Positions 1 to 5,786 of a stretch of DNA of 7,623 nucleotides are shown here, in pieces. The stretch is from Firmicutes bacterium UBA5010. Its GTDB lineage: Bacteria > Bacillota > Clostridia > Tissierellales > Sedimentibacteraceae. The position numbers and the translations under genes are program-made. How positions within the stretch are numbered: position 1 is the first letter of the stretch; each line of letters starts with the position of its first letter. The notes under the pieces were generated by a model. It had not been told where the DNA came from. It saw only the letters and a program-made list of their open reading frames with translations, and ran no database searches. Location of the stretch: NCBI GenBank assembly GCA_002396645.1, contig DGYI01000048.1, forward strand, positions 1 to 7,623. The letters run 5' to 3'.

Positions 1-431
1 TCTTTAACGCTTAAAACTTCATTATTTAATACTATTAAATTAGAATCTGCCATTTTGTCAAAGTGCATAGGATTTTCCAGGTCGGATATCTGAATTGTAT
101 CTCCTGCTTTTTTATTAAGCTTTAAAACAGCCTTTGCATTTTCATCTATGTTAGCATCTTCTGATTTTTTATTTGTTTTATTTATACCTTCAAACATATC
201 AGGTGTCATAGGTGTTAATGACTCTATAGTTCTGATAAGTTTAGCGCCTAAAACCTCTTCAATAGTAAGGCAATCGGCAGGTATTTTCAGAAGTCCCGAG
301 TCTGTTAATTCATCAAATATTGCCGGATCTTCCAAGTTACTTGCGGATATTACAGTTCCGGCTTCAGTTCTGCAGCAGACTATAGCAAGCTCTGTTTTTA
401 TCTCTTCAATGTGTTCAGCATTTAATGACAT
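1..431 (-). CDS. prdA: D-proline reductase proprotein PrdA, N-terminal part (runs off the window)
   Basis: PrdA is the precursor of two subunits of D-proline reductase, which cleaves D-proline reductively to 5-aminovalerate in Stickland fermentation. In the family it is split at an internal cysteine that becomes the pyruvoyl group; that site lies beyond this window. I translated the minus strand from the ATG at 431-429 and obtained 143 uninterrupted codons, plus two bases, to the window edge. The N-terminus MSLNAEHIEEIKTELAIVCC, followed by RTEAGT, the NLEDPAIFDELTDSGLL block (residues 32-46) and the IEEVLGAKL block (57-65), matches what I remember of PrdA from Clostridium sticklandii and C. 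difficile. A Cys-Cys pair sits at residues 19-20. The ribosome binding site AAAGGAGA (446-439) is 7 bases from the ATG. The gene starts 18 bp after the prdC stop with no promoter or terminator visible between them, so co-transcription from the sigma-54 promoter ahead of prdC is inferred. PrdD/PrdE-type paralogues resemble parts of PrdA, so this is very likely but not certain. Confidence 0.88.
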   Translation of the reverse strand, partial: MSLNAEHIEEIKTELAIVCCRTEAGTVISASNLEDPAIFDELTDSGLLKIPADCLTIEEVLGAKLIRTIESLTPMTPDMFEGINKTNKKSEDANIDENAKAVLKLNKKAGDTIQISDLENPMHFDKMADSNLIVLNNEVLSVK

Positions 432-449
432 TTTATTTTCTCCTTTATT

Positions 450-1739
450 TTATAATCTTCTTGTTAGTTCATGATCAACTGTTCTGAATACATGGTCTGT
501 ATGATGATATACTCCCAGCCCCAAGCCCGGAGCCGAATTCATTACAGTATTACTGCAATCGCTGCAGTTAGATATTATAAGTCTCTTAGCGCCGGCTTTT
601 TTAAACTGTAAAACAACTCCTGCCTGTCCCGGACATGTTCCCGGAGTTTTACATTTATTTGATCCTTTTATATGCTCCAGATTTTTACAAGGAAGCACCG
701 ATACAACCTCTGATCCCATTTTTTCGGCGATATATCTTAATCTGTTCTCATTTGCGCCGCAGGCACAAACCAGCAAAGCAACCTTATCTTCATATCTCGG
801 AAATGGTATGGTGACTATAATTCCGCCGGATGTTTTTGTTACGGAATCATTATCCATATCTCCCGCAACCCCGGTATAAGGTCCTCCTATTAATACCTCT
901 CCGTATTCCCCGTCAATTCCTTCGCATTTTGCTATCATTTCTTTTACGGGTGTTCCTATCGGAACTTGGAAGAATACATTTTGTTTATTTCCGTTAGCAA
1001 GCTTTCCGCCTACAGTTATGTCTTTGTCTATGACAGGTTTTCCTTCATCTACTGCTCTTACTATGTTCGCCAAGGTTTCCGTATTCAGAACTACGCAATT
1101 TGCTTCTAAAGGTAGCTGTGAAGGCTCAAGCCATTTTCCGAAAATCTCATGTATTATAGTTCTTTCTTCTCCCATTGGATAAATATCGGGAAGTTCTTTA
1201 ATTGTGATATCTTCATATCCTTCCAATGCATTTTTAAGTGATATAATTGCATTTTTATTTTTTTCTTTTACAGCTATTATCCCATTTTCTGCCTTAACAG
1301 CCTCCATAGCGTATTTTATGCCCTTTATTACAAGCTCTGGACTTTGCTCTATCAATGATATGTTGTGATATAAAACAGGCTCACATTCTACGCAGTTTGC
1401 AATTATAGTTCCACCAGGTATTTCAGCCGAGAGCTTCACATGTGTAGGGAAACCTGCTCCTCCTGCTCCGACAATTCCTGCTTCAAAGCATATATCCTTT
1501 ATGGAATTGCACTGCTCTATCTTTATATATTCCTTTGACTGCAATTCATCAGCTTGAATTAAAATATATTCGCCAGTGACTTCTTTTACAATCCCGTTTA
1601 CGCTTGAATGTATTTTGGCTCCCAAGCCTTCCGGTATCGCTATACACTGTCCTCTTTTGACTGTATCTTTTGTATTCACTATGGACTTACAAGCTGCTCC
1701 CACATGCATTTTCAAAGGAAATTTATATATTAAGCTCAT
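450..1739 (-). CDS. prdC: PrdC, RnfC-like electron-transfer protein of the proline reductase system
   Basis: PrdC is thought to pass electrons, ultimately from NADH, to D-proline reductase; it resembles RnfC/NuoF. The predicted protein has 429 residues, close to the family length as I recall it. Visible features, numbered from MSLIYK: an N-terminal barrel-sandwich-like region (about 1-65), the glycine-rich nucleotide/FMN loop GIVGAGGAGFPTHVKL (88-103), NCVECEP (115-121), the RnfC/NuoF-like YPMGEE (187-192), a probable SLBB region (about 235-300), and a cysteine-rich C-terminus with CAC (325-327), C351, C363, TCPGQ (C369) and NCSDCSN (C392, C395). No ferredoxin-type CxxCxxCxxxC motif of true RnfC is present, so this is PrdC rather than an Rnf subunit. 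Every cysteine-like position is encoded by a normal codon, with no in-frame TGA. An upstream in-frame ATG at 1751 would add four residues, but it overlaps the ribosome binding site GGAGGAAAG, so the start at 1739 is preferred. It is the first gene behind the sigma-54 promoter. Confidence 0.92.
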   Translation of the reverse strand: MSLIYKFPLKMHVGAACKSIVNTKDTVKRGQCIAIPEGLGAKIHSSVNGIVKEVTGEYILIQADELQSKEYIKIEQCNSIKDICFEAGIVGAGGAGFPTHVKLSAEIPGGTIIANCVECEPVLYHNISLIEQSPELVIKGIKYAMEAVKAENGIIAVKEKNKNAIISLKNALEGYEDITIKELPDIYPMGEERTIIHEIFGKWLEPSQLPLEANCVVLNTETLANIVRAVDEGKPVIDKDITVGGKLANGNKQNVFFQVPIGTPVKEMIAKCEGIDGEYGEVLIGGPYTGVAGDMDNDSVTKTSGGIIVTIPFPRYEDKVALLVCACGANENRLRYIAEKMGSEVVSVLPCKNLEHIKGSNKCKTPGTCPGQAGVVLQFKKAGAKRLIISNCSDCSNTVMNSAPGLGLGVYHHTDHVFRTVDHELTRRL

Positions 1740-1740
1740 A

Positions 1741-1749
1741 CTTTCCTCC
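1741..1749 (-). promoter_or_regulatory. Ribosome binding site that decides the prdC start
   Basis: On the minus strand, GGAGGAAAG lies directly before the ATG at 1739-1737. The alternative in-frame ATG at 1751-1749 shares its last base with this Shine-Dalgarno sequence and has no good one of its own. PrdC therefore should begin MSLIYK and not MEESMSLIYK. Confidence 0.85.
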
Positions 1750-1798
1750 ATTACGTCGCTTCATGCGTCGTCATAATATTGTTACAATCTTTATTAAA

Positions 1799-1814
1799 GC
1801 AATTTTCATGCCAA
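1799..1814 (-). promoter_or_regulatory. Sigma-54 (SigL/RpoN) -24/-12 promoter of prdC-prdA
   Basis: The minus strand reads TTGGCATGAAAATTGC. It has TGGCAT, five bases, then TTGC, against the consensus TGGCAC-N5-TTGC, so there is one mismatch and the GG-to-GC spacing is exact. The -24 GG is at 1812-1811 and the -12 GC at 1800-1799, which predicts a transcript start near 1787 and a leader of about 48 bases before prdC. The neighbouring prdR encodes a sigma-54 activator with an intact GAFTGA loop, which is what such a promoter needs. That prdR acts here is inference from context and from knowledge of prd regulation in clostridia. Confidence 0.85.
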
Positions 1815-1925
1815 TTTTAAGCGAATATTGTAAATACTATTTTTGTCTTTAAAACTTATTTAAGTAAGGTTGAAATCGTTTTTCTTCTATATAAAGATTT
1901 TTTCTTGAAAATTACTTGTTTTACA

Positions 1926-1957
1926 TATTAAAAGCGCTGTCAAATTTTGAACAGCGC
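1926..1957 (-). terminator. Probable intrinsic terminator of prdR
   Basis: About 60 bases past the prdR stop, the minus strand forms a hairpin with the 7-bp GC-rich arms GCGCTGT (1957-1951) and ACAGCGC (1940-1934). The short inner segment could add three pairs around a bulge. TTTTAATAT follows. The U-tract is modest, so termination may be partial. The loop contains the first of two related dyads, so a role as a protein-binding site is also possible. Confidence 0.6.
1938..1953. promoter_or_regulatory. Candidate PrdR upstream activating site, copy 1
   Basis: TGTCAAATTTTGAACA is an imperfect dyad with half-sites of the form TGT..AA and TT..ACA. It matches a second copy at 1999-2014 in 14 of 16 bases. 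It lies about 130 bp upstream of the sigma-54 promoter, a normal distance for an enhancer site bound by a Fis-type activator. Assignment to PrdR is inference. It overlaps the loop of the probable terminator. Confidence 0.45.
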
Positions 1958-1998
1958 CGCGTTATTTTTCTGAATTTATTGTTCGTTTTTAAACATAT

Positions 1999-2014
1999 TG
2001 TCAAATTCTTAACA
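1999..2014. promoter_or_regulatory. Candidate PrdR upstream activating site, copy 2
   Basis: TGTCAAATTCTTAACA begins directly beyond the prdR stop codon. It is the same imperfect dyad as copy 1 with two substitutions, offset by 61 bp, close to six helical turns, so both could be bound on one DNA face. It is not part of a hairpin terminator, which argues that the shared sequence is a DNA-binding site. No experiment supports this; the composition is AT-rich. Confidence 0.42.
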
Positions 2015-2015
2015 T

Positions 2016-3791
2016 TTAAGTTTCTAATAGATGTTCTAAGTTATATAACTTAATTTTATAGTAAAATGTTGTTCTGTTTATATTCAAGAGCTTTGCCGCG
2101 TTAGTTTTGTTTCCTTTAGCAGCTTTAAGTGCATCTGCAAGCATTTTTATCTCGAGGCTTTTTATAGATTCATTGAAGTCACAGCCGATAAAGTGTTCTT
2201 TTTCAATCTTAATCTCAACAGGTTTTAGCCCGCTGATAATGTAATTTGGAACATCTTCTTTTTTTATCCTCCCATCATCAGACAGCACAACCATTCTTTG
2301 AACTACATTTCTAAGCTCTCTGATGTTTCCTTCCCATGAATACGACTCAAAAATACTGTATATTTCATCATCAAAGCTGTCTATGTGTATATTCTCCTTT
2401 TCAGAAAACTCCTTTACAAAATATTTAGTCAATTCCTTTATGTCTTCTCTGCGTTCTCTTAGCGGAGGTAAATCAACATTAACAACAGCCAGTCTATAAT
2501 ATAAATCACTTCTGAATCTTTCCTTTTCCATAGCATCTCTTATATCTATGTTGGTTGCGGATATTATTCTCACGTCGGTTTCTATAGTTTTATCACTTCC
2601 CAATCGGCTTATAATGCCGTCCTGCAAAACTCTTAAAAGCTTACTTTGCATTTTCAGCGGCATATCTCCTACTTCATCAAGAAATAAGGTTCCATTATTG
2701 GCAAGCTCAAACTTTCCTATTTTCCCGCCTTTTTTAGCTCCGGTAAATGCCCCTTCTTCATATCCGAAAAGCTCGCTTTCCAGAAGTTCTTCCGGTATAG
2801 CACTGCAATTTACAGCTATATATTTTCCTTTTCTTCCGCTGGCGTTGTGTATTGCCGTAGCAAATACATCCTTGCCTGTTCCGCTTTCTCCTGTTATCAT
2901 AACATTGGCATTGCTTGGCGCAACTCTCTGAGATAGCGTAACCGCTTCGATAAGCTCTTTATTTTTACTGATTATTCCTGAAAAGCTATATTGCCTTGCT
3001 ATCTGTTCCTTATATCTGACTTCATAATATTTAGACTTTTTTTCTTCTATTTTCAGTCTTTCCATTATTTCGTCAATATCGTGAATGTCCTTATCCGTAG
3101 TTATTACAGCGGTCATTTGATTATTTGAATTAAAAATAGGAACGGCACTTAAAAAAACCTTCTTACCCTCCACCGGCTGGTGAAGCACATCCTTTATTGC
3201 CTTTTTTTCTCTGAATACCTCGTTTACCAAAGCATTGGGAAAGAAGTTTCCCACATAATTTCCGATTATTTCGTCTTTTTTTATATTGTACAGATTTTCT
3301 GAAGCTTTATTCCAGTATATAACTTCTCCGCTGCTGTCACATATGCAAATAGCCTCTGAGAGATTATCAAAAGCCTCCTCGGTGATATTGTGCATATCTT
3401 CAATCCTTGTATAAAACTTATCACGTATATTGTTATTAGTTAGAATTCCTACAATATTGCCGTCCTTTTCAACAAATAATCTTCCGATATTTTTTTCAAG
3501 CATTAAATCTCTGGCTTTTATTGCATCTTCATCATAAGCAACTCTAAATATATCCATTGAAGAAAACTGTGAAACAGGTAAATCAAAAAATATTGAGTTT
3601 TTTCCCAGTCTGTGTATATCAGTCCTTGTAAACAGTCCGACAATTTTATTTTTTTCATTAACAAGTACAACTTCATCTCGTTTTGAAAATATAAGTTTTT
3701 TTATCGCTTCGCTTGTTTTTTCTTTATAATTAATTTTTATAAATTCTTCATCCATTATTTCGTGTACTTTATATTTAAGCTTAATACTCAT
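2016..3791 (-). CDS. prdR: PrdR, sigma-54-dependent activator of proline reductase genes (CBS-CBS-PAS-AAA+-HTH)
   Basis: This 591-residue enhancer-binding protein should turn on prd genes with sigma-54 RNA polymerase. Domains in order: two CBS motifs (about 10-65 and 72-125), a PAS domain (about 136-240), an AAA+ domain (about 270-505) and a C-terminal Fis-type helix-turn-helix (about 548-585, with NKTNAAKLLNINRTTFYYKI). The AAA+ core looks complete: Walker A GESGTGKD (301-308), the sigma-54 contact loop GAFTGA (347-352), Walker B GTLFLDEVGDM (367-377), FRSDLYYRL (426-434) and the sensor II GNIRELRN (488-495). The name rests on this architecture and on its position directly upstream of prdC-prdA; in C. 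difficile PrdR activates prd genes in response to proline. The start has AGAGGG five bases upstream. It has its own sigma-A promoter and is separated from prdC by a hairpin, so activator and targets appear to be separate transcripts. The ligand of the CBS and PAS domains cannot be read from the sequence. Confidence 0.9.
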   Translation of the reverse strand: MSIKLKYKVHEIMDEEFIKINYKEKTSEAIKKLIFSKRDEVVLVNEKNKIVGLFTRTDIHRLGKNSIFFDLPVSQFSSMDIFRVAYDEDAIKARDLMLEKNIGRLFVEKDGNIVGILTNNNIRDKFYTRIEDMHNITEEAFDNLSEAICICDSSGEVIYWNKASENLYNIKKDEIIGNYVGNFFPNALVNEVFREKKAIKDVLHQPVEGKKVFLSAVPIFNSNNQMTAVITTDKDIHDIDEIMERLKIEEKKSKYYEVRYKEQIARQYSFSGIISKNKELIEAVTLSQRVAPSNANVMITGESGTGKDVFATAIHNASGRKGKYIAVNCSAIPEELLESELFGYEEGAFTGAKKGGKIGKFELANNGTLFLDEVGDMPLKMQSKLLRVLQDGIISRLGSDKTIETDVRIISATNIDIRDAMEKERFRSDLYYRLAVVNVDLPPLRERREDIKELTKYFVKEFSEKENIHIDSFDDEIYSIFESYSWEGNIRELRNVVQRMVVLSDDGRIKKEDVPNYIISGLKPVEIKIEKEHFIGCDFNESIKSLEIKMLADALKAAKGNKTNAAKLLNINRTTFYYKIKLYNLEHLLET

Positions 3792-3832
3792 TTTATCCCT
3801 CTCATTTTATCCAGCTGCAAAGATATACAAGT

Positions 3833-3861
3833 ATTATACATGCTTTTTCACTTTGGGTCAA
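3833..3861 (-). promoter_or_regulatory. Sigma-A promoter of prdR
   Basis: On the minus strand, TTGACC (3861-3856), a 17-base spacer and a perfect TATAAT (3838-3833) make a strong vegetative promoter. The predicted start near 3826 gives a leader of about 35 bases. The -35 box lies just 15 bases beyond the stop codon of the DUF4097 gene. The sequence around it, GAATTTGAC, is shared with the second candidate PrdR site, so autoregulation is possible but unproven. Confidence 0.8.
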
Positions 3862-3875
3862 ATTCATTATAAAGT

Positions 3876-4739
3876 TTATTTGGTTTTAATATCAACGCTG
3901 CCTGTTCCTGCATTTATTTTTATATTTGCAGAATTTGATTTATTGTCTATTTTTGCTTCTCTTTTATATTTATTATTATTTATCTCTATGCTTCCAAGTC
4001 CTGTTTTTATATCATAATCATAATCTTTTTCCTTGCCTTTAAGTTCAAGTTCGACACTGCTTGTGCCTGTGTTTATTGTGGCTTGTTTATTGATATCTCC
4101 GCTTATATAGGTGCTTCCCGTTCCACTCTCTATTTTAATTTTATCTGTTGAAATATCATATAGCTTTATACTCCCTGTTCCTCCGGAAATATTGCAGTTG
4201 GATATTTTTATATTGCGTGCAAGAACAGGAGATGTACCGCAATCAATATCAAGAGAATCAGCAGATATATCTTTTATTTCTATATTGCCAACTCCATTAT
4301 TTATATCTATCTTACCAAGTTCATTTTTAGTCGGTATTTTAATTAGAAGTTCTCCTTTATAATCATTAAAATTAAACGTTCCTATCCATTTTTTATCCTG
4401 CTTTTGCCTTATAGTCAGATTTCCGTCTTTATAGTCTATCTCCAGTTTATCTACATCTGATCCGTTTACAATCATACTTGGCTTTTTAGCTGTCATCTGC
4501 ACATTTTTTATATTACTGTCTCCTTGAATCACGATAGAATAAATTCCTAATGTTAAATTTATATTTTTTACATTGTCAAATTCTTTGTTTATTATGTTTG
4601 CATCTCCGTTAAAGCTTAAAACTTCTTTATTCATCAAAGATAGTTCATTGTTATCATTTTCGTTTAAATTCATTATCAATTTTCCTGCAATAAGCAGTAT
4701 AAGTCCTATTATTACTATAATTATAAGTGTTTTTTTCAT
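3876..4739 (-). CDS. Membrane-anchored DUF4097 beta-repeat protein
   Basis: The 287-residue protein starts with MKKTLIIIVIIGLILLIAGK, a hydrophobic segment (4-18) that should act as an uncleaved anchor leaving the rest outside the cell. The C-terminal half carries seven short repeats with a G-T-G-S core about 20 residues apart: GVGNIEIKD (149-157), CGTSPVLARN (167-176), GGTGSIKLYD (186-195), SGTGSTYISG (205-214), TGTSSVELEL (224-233), TGLGSIEINN (246-255) and AGTGSVDIKT (277-286). This is the pattern of DUF4097 (once called putative adhesin), which likely folds as a beta-solenoid. It is the last gene of a PadR-HAAS-DUF4097 operon, a recurrent Firmicutes arrangement linked to envelope sensing; its precise role is unknown. 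The ribosome binding site AGGAGG overlaps the stop codon of the gene before it, so translation is probably coupled. No terminator is seen after it. The high Lys, Asn and Ile content reflects AT-rich coding. Confidence 0.82.
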   Translation of the reverse strand: MKKTLIIIVIIGLILLIAGKLIMNLNENDNNELSLMNKEVLSFNGDANIINKEFDNVKNINLTLGIYSIVIQGDSNIKNVQMTAKKPSMIVNGSDVDKLEIDYKDGNLTIRQKQDKKWIGTFNFNDYKGELLIKIPTKNELGKIDINNGVGNIEIKDISADSLDIDCGTSPVLARNIKISNCNISGGTGSIKLYDISTDKIKIESGTGSTYISGDINKQATINTGTSSVELELKGKEKDYDYDIKTGLGSIEINNNKYKREAKIDNKSNSANIKINAGTGSVDIKTK

Positions 4740-4751
4740 TTTCTTTTCCTC

Positions 4752-5393
4752 CTAATCTGCCCTGTTTTTAATAAAATCTATTATTGCCTTAATCAATTTG
4801 ATAATTACTAAGATTATTATTATGAGCAGAGCTATGCTTAATATCCCTTTACCCAAATAATAAAGTATAGAACCGACAGCAGCTATGCCGACAAAAGGAA
4901 GCGTAAATACTGCAGCTATACCGGAAATCACTAAGCCAAATGCAGTGGCAATTATTCCTATTATCACCCCGAACAACCCCATCAGGAGTCCGAAAAAGCT
5001 CATAATTATAGGAAAACAAACAATAGCACCTATGACCATAAGTACAATATACACAGGACCCATTTTCTTTTTTGGTTTTTCCTCATGGTTATATATTACT
5101 TTACTATTAGCTGAAGAATTTTCTTTACTCTTACTGCCATAAGAATTATGACTGTCATCATCTCCAACTACAAATTTATTTGCTGACACAGAGCTTGAGC
5201 TTGAAGTTGAATTTTCGATTATTTCCTGGGCTATTCTTTCAACATCTCCCAGCTCGTAAATTACGCTGTCTTCATTTTCTGTACCTGCATCATCAAAATA
5301 TTCTTCATAATAGCTTATCGCTTTTTCTCTTTCATCATAAGGTAAAGTCACTAGTTTAGTTCTTAATTCATTTATAAACTGCTTCCTATCCAT
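4752..5393 (-). CDS. HAAS/DUF1700 domain membrane protein
   Basis: The 213-residue protein has an N-terminal helical HAAS (DUF1700) domain (about 1-60, including FINELRTKLVTLPYDEREKA and the YYEEYFDDAG and LGDVERIAQEI motifs typical of the family). A Ser/Asn-rich low-complexity linker follows (about 61-105), then KPKKK (106-110), and then roughly three to four hydrophobic segments (about 113-205) rich in Gly, Ile and Val, ending in a short positive tail. In known systems the HAAS domain is encoded next to PadR-type regulators and is thought to relay a membrane signal to them; that applies here by analogy only. The ATG follows the padR stop codon with no base between them (TAAATG), and its Shine-Dalgarno GGAGGG is inside the last codons of padR, which indicates translational coupling. 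No catalytic residues are visible. Confidence 0.82.
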   Translation of the reverse strand: MDRKQFINELRTKLVTLPYDEREKAISYYEEYFDDAGTENEDSVIYELGDVERIAQEIIENSTSSSSSVSANKFVVGDDDSHNSYGSKSKENSSANSKVIYNHEEKPKKKMGPVYIVLMVIGAIVCFPIIMSFFGLLMGLFGVIIGIIATAFGLVISGIAAVFTLPFVGIAAVGSILYYLGKGILSIALLIIIILVIIKLIKAIIDFIKNRAD

Positions 5394-5705
5394 TTATTTC
5401 CCTCCATGAAAAACCTTATTAATTTTTTCTACATATACTTTCCATTCTTCTAAATACACCTCAAGCACATCACGCCCTCTTGTAGTGATTTTATAATATC
5501 TTCTGTTTCTCCCCTGATAGGGCATATCATATATTTCTAAACATTCATCTTTTTGAAGTCGTCTAAGAACAGGATATAGAGTTGATTCAGATATATCCAT
5601 AATCTCTCTGACTTCTTGCGTCAACTTATACCCGTATGCATCCTCTTTTGATAAAACCGATAAAACACACGCATCCAGCAACGCAGATCCTAATTGGAAT
5701 ATCAT
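5394..5705 (-). CDS. Short PadR-family transcriptional repressor
   Basis: At 103 residues this is a minimal PadR regulator of the short subfamily: a winged helix-turn-helix plus one C-terminal dimerisation helix. Visible are the N-terminal LLDACVLSVLSKEDAYGYKL, the recognition-helix region ISESTLYPVLRRLQKDECLE (38-57) and the wing with GRNRRYYKITTRGRDVLE (65-82), all typical of the family. The start has AAGGAGG eight bases upstream. It leads an operon with the HAAS and DUF4097 genes. A 20-bp palindrome sits between its promoter start point and its ribosome binding site, so it probably represses its own operon and responds to a signal passed by the HAAS protein. That model is inference; the DNA-binding family is clear. 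No effector-binding site can be identified. Confidence 0.9.
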   Translation of the reverse strand: MIFQLGSALLDACVLSVLSKEDAYGYKLTQEVREIMDISESTLYPVLRRLQKDECLEIYDMPYQGRNRRYYKITTRGRDVLEVYLEEWKVYVEKINKVFHGGK

Positions 5706-5727
5706 GTATGATCCTCCTTGTTTTATA

Positions 5728-5747
5728 GTCTTAAGTAAACTTAAGAC
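5728..5747. promoter_or_regulatory. Palindromic operator for the PadR operon
   Basis: GTCTTAAGT, two central bases AA, then ACTTAAGAC form a dyad with 9-bp arms and no mismatch. It covers about +6 to +25 relative to the predicted transcript start near 5753 and lies upstream of the padR ribosome binding site. A bound repressor would block promoter clearance. Binding by the PadR protein encoded next to it is inferred from position and symmetry. Confidence 0.75.
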
Positions 5748-5752
5748 CTATG

Positions 5753-5786
5753 ATATAATATTATATGTCATATAATATTATATGTC
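5753..5786. repeat. Perfect 17-bp tandem duplication in the padR promoter
   Basis: The unit ATATAATATTATATGTC occurs twice without a gap or mismatch, at 5753-5769 and 5770-5786. Each unit contains the 14-bp perfect palindrome ATATAATATTATAT. Read on the minus strand, the first unit supplies GACA of the -35 box and the second supplies the -10 box. The unit length equals the ideal promoter spacer. Confidence 0.92.

Noticed and set aside
148..474. Plus-strand open frame of 108 codons
   Set aside because: It lies opposite prdA and the end of prdC, has no ribosome binding site, and encodes no recognisable domain; it is a shadow of the real genes.
450..1739. prdC as rnfC of a membrane Rnf complex
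   Set aside because: The ferredoxin-type 4Fe-4S motifs of RnfC are absent, and the neighbours are prdR and prdA, not rnfD/G/E/A/B.
1752..1775. Small hairpin in the prdC leader (CGC-ATGAA-GCG with outer pairs)
   Set aside because: Three to five pairs with a mismatch; too weak to call a riboswitch or attenuator, and no matching antiterminator is visible.
1964..1978. CodY-box-like sequence ATTTTTCTGAATTTA upstream of prdC
   Set aside because: It matches the CodY consensus at only 11 of 15 positions, and such matches are frequent in AT-rich spacers.
2548..2931. Plus-strand open frame of 127 codons
   Set aside because: It lies opposite the AAA+ core of prdR, whose conserved motifs fix the true frame.
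3788..3805. Five-codon upstream reading frame (ATGAGAGGGATAAAATGA on the minus strand) overlapping the prdR start
   Set aside because: Its ATG has no ribosome binding site of its own, and its second and third codons are the prdR Shine-Dalgarno sequence; the overlap is probably chance.
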